Assembly: GCA_016781775.1 (NCBI GenBank)
Contig: JADDPR010000212.1
Coordinates: 1 to 6,928, forward strand
DNA length: 6,928 bases
Reading direction: 5' to 3'
Origin: Rubrobacter sp.
GTDB taxonomy: Bacteria > Actinomycetota > Rubrobacteria > Rubrobacterales > Rubrobacteraceae
The notes below the pieces were generated by a model. The model had not been told where the DNA came from and did not search any database. It saw nothing but the letters and a program-made list of their open reading frames with translations. Positions 6,575 through 6,928 of this stretch are shown here, piece after piece. The position numbers and the translations under genes are program-made. Numbering within the stretch: the stretch's first letter is position 1; every line of letters starts with the position of its first letter.

Positions 6575-6928
6575 GTTCCTCGGCTACGGCGTCGGCCGGG
6601 CCCGGCGTCCGTCTATCCCCGTCGAGGACGGCGAGGCCGTCCTTCTCTAGGCTGCGTGCGACGCCCTCGATCCAGGGCAAATCGCCGTCGGTGAAGCCGT
6701 CGCGCAAGGCGGCGCCCAGGTCGCGGAGGGTGACGCCGCTCTCGGGGGCCTCGCGCAACCTCGCCAGCGCCCGTCCCCGGTAGTATCGATTCGAGCCCTC
6801 ATACCTGTAACCCGGCTTCTTCGGGGGGCGTAGCGTGGCGGAGAGAACCTCCTGGATGCTCTCTCTCGCGCGGCAACTACCGGCGACGGGGCAGGACTCG
6901 CAGAGGGGGCGGCGTGCGGTGCAGCGAA
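6504..6928 (-). CDS. mutY: A/G-specific adenine glycosylase, C-terminal part, cut by window edge
   Basis: MutY removes adenine mispaired with guanine or 8-oxoguanine, starting base excision repair. Only the last 140 codons are in the window; the gene continues upstream past base 6928. The first visible residues hold the 4Fe-4S loop, C-x6-C-x2-C-x5-C (codons ending at 6921, 6900, 6891 and 6873; CTARRPLCESCPVAGSC), shared by MutY and endonuclease III. What follows (YRYEGSNRYYRGRALARLRE, then a short winged-helix-like segment to SLEKDGLAVLDG) fits actinobacterial MutY, which keeps sequence after the cluster but lacks the Nudix-like domain of Escherichia coli MutY; endonuclease III usually ends soon after the cluster. 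The last roughly 35 residues are Pro/Gly/Ala/Arg-rich and unlike a folded domain; part of them is encoded by an inverted repeat. The gene converges on the Gly/Met-rich gene, with 63 bases between stops. Confidence 0.85.
   Translation of the reverse strand, partial: RCTARRPLCESCPVAGSCRARESIQEVLSATLRPPKKPGYRYEGSNRYYRGRALARLREAPESGVTLRDLGAALRDGFTDGDLPWIEGVARSLEKDGLAVLDGDRRTPGPADAVAEERPAYGTGASQGDPDPAARRVRLP

Overview
The window is high-GC DNA (about two thirds G+C by eye) with the gene content and codon style of a Gram-positive, actinomycete-like bacterium: a MutY without visible Nudix sequence, a possible sortase-type C-terminus, and AGG and ATA codons used inside otherwise GC-rich genes. A Rubrobacter-like deep-branching actinobacterium would fit, but that is inference; no marker gene here settles it.

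Layout from left to right. purU (formyltetrahydrofolate deformylase) lies on the minus strand and runs off the left edge. Divergent from it, after roughly 100-160 bases, is a full-length amylosucrase of family GH13. About 40 bases further on, in the same direction, is a complete M32 metallocarboxypeptidase that appears to have its own extended -10 box. It converges, through two small GC-rich hairpins, on a minus-strand gene for a secreted SMP-30/gluconolactonase-like beta-propeller with a signal peptide and a variant LPXTG-like C-terminus. That gene is split by a one-base frameshift. Its promoter region is shared with a divergent plus-strand gene for a 193-residue Gly/Met-rich protein carrying an EF-hand-like acidic loop, and it contains an 8-bp direct repeat with an 11-bp period. 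A good intrinsic terminator follows. On the minus strand at the right edge is the C-terminal part of mutY with its 4Fe-4S cysteines; its last codons lie inside a 15-bp perfect inverted repeat.

The genes do not form one pathway: one-carbon/purine supply, sucrose-to-glucan conversion, peptide turnover, a surface or secreted propeller, an unknown small protein and DNA repair. I see no mobile-element gene, CRISPR array, tRNA or rRNA, and no defence or biosynthetic system. The items most worth a second look are the shared regulatory region at 5692-5858, the uncharacterised Gly/Met-rich protein, the frameshifted propeller gene and the inverted repeat at the end of mutY.
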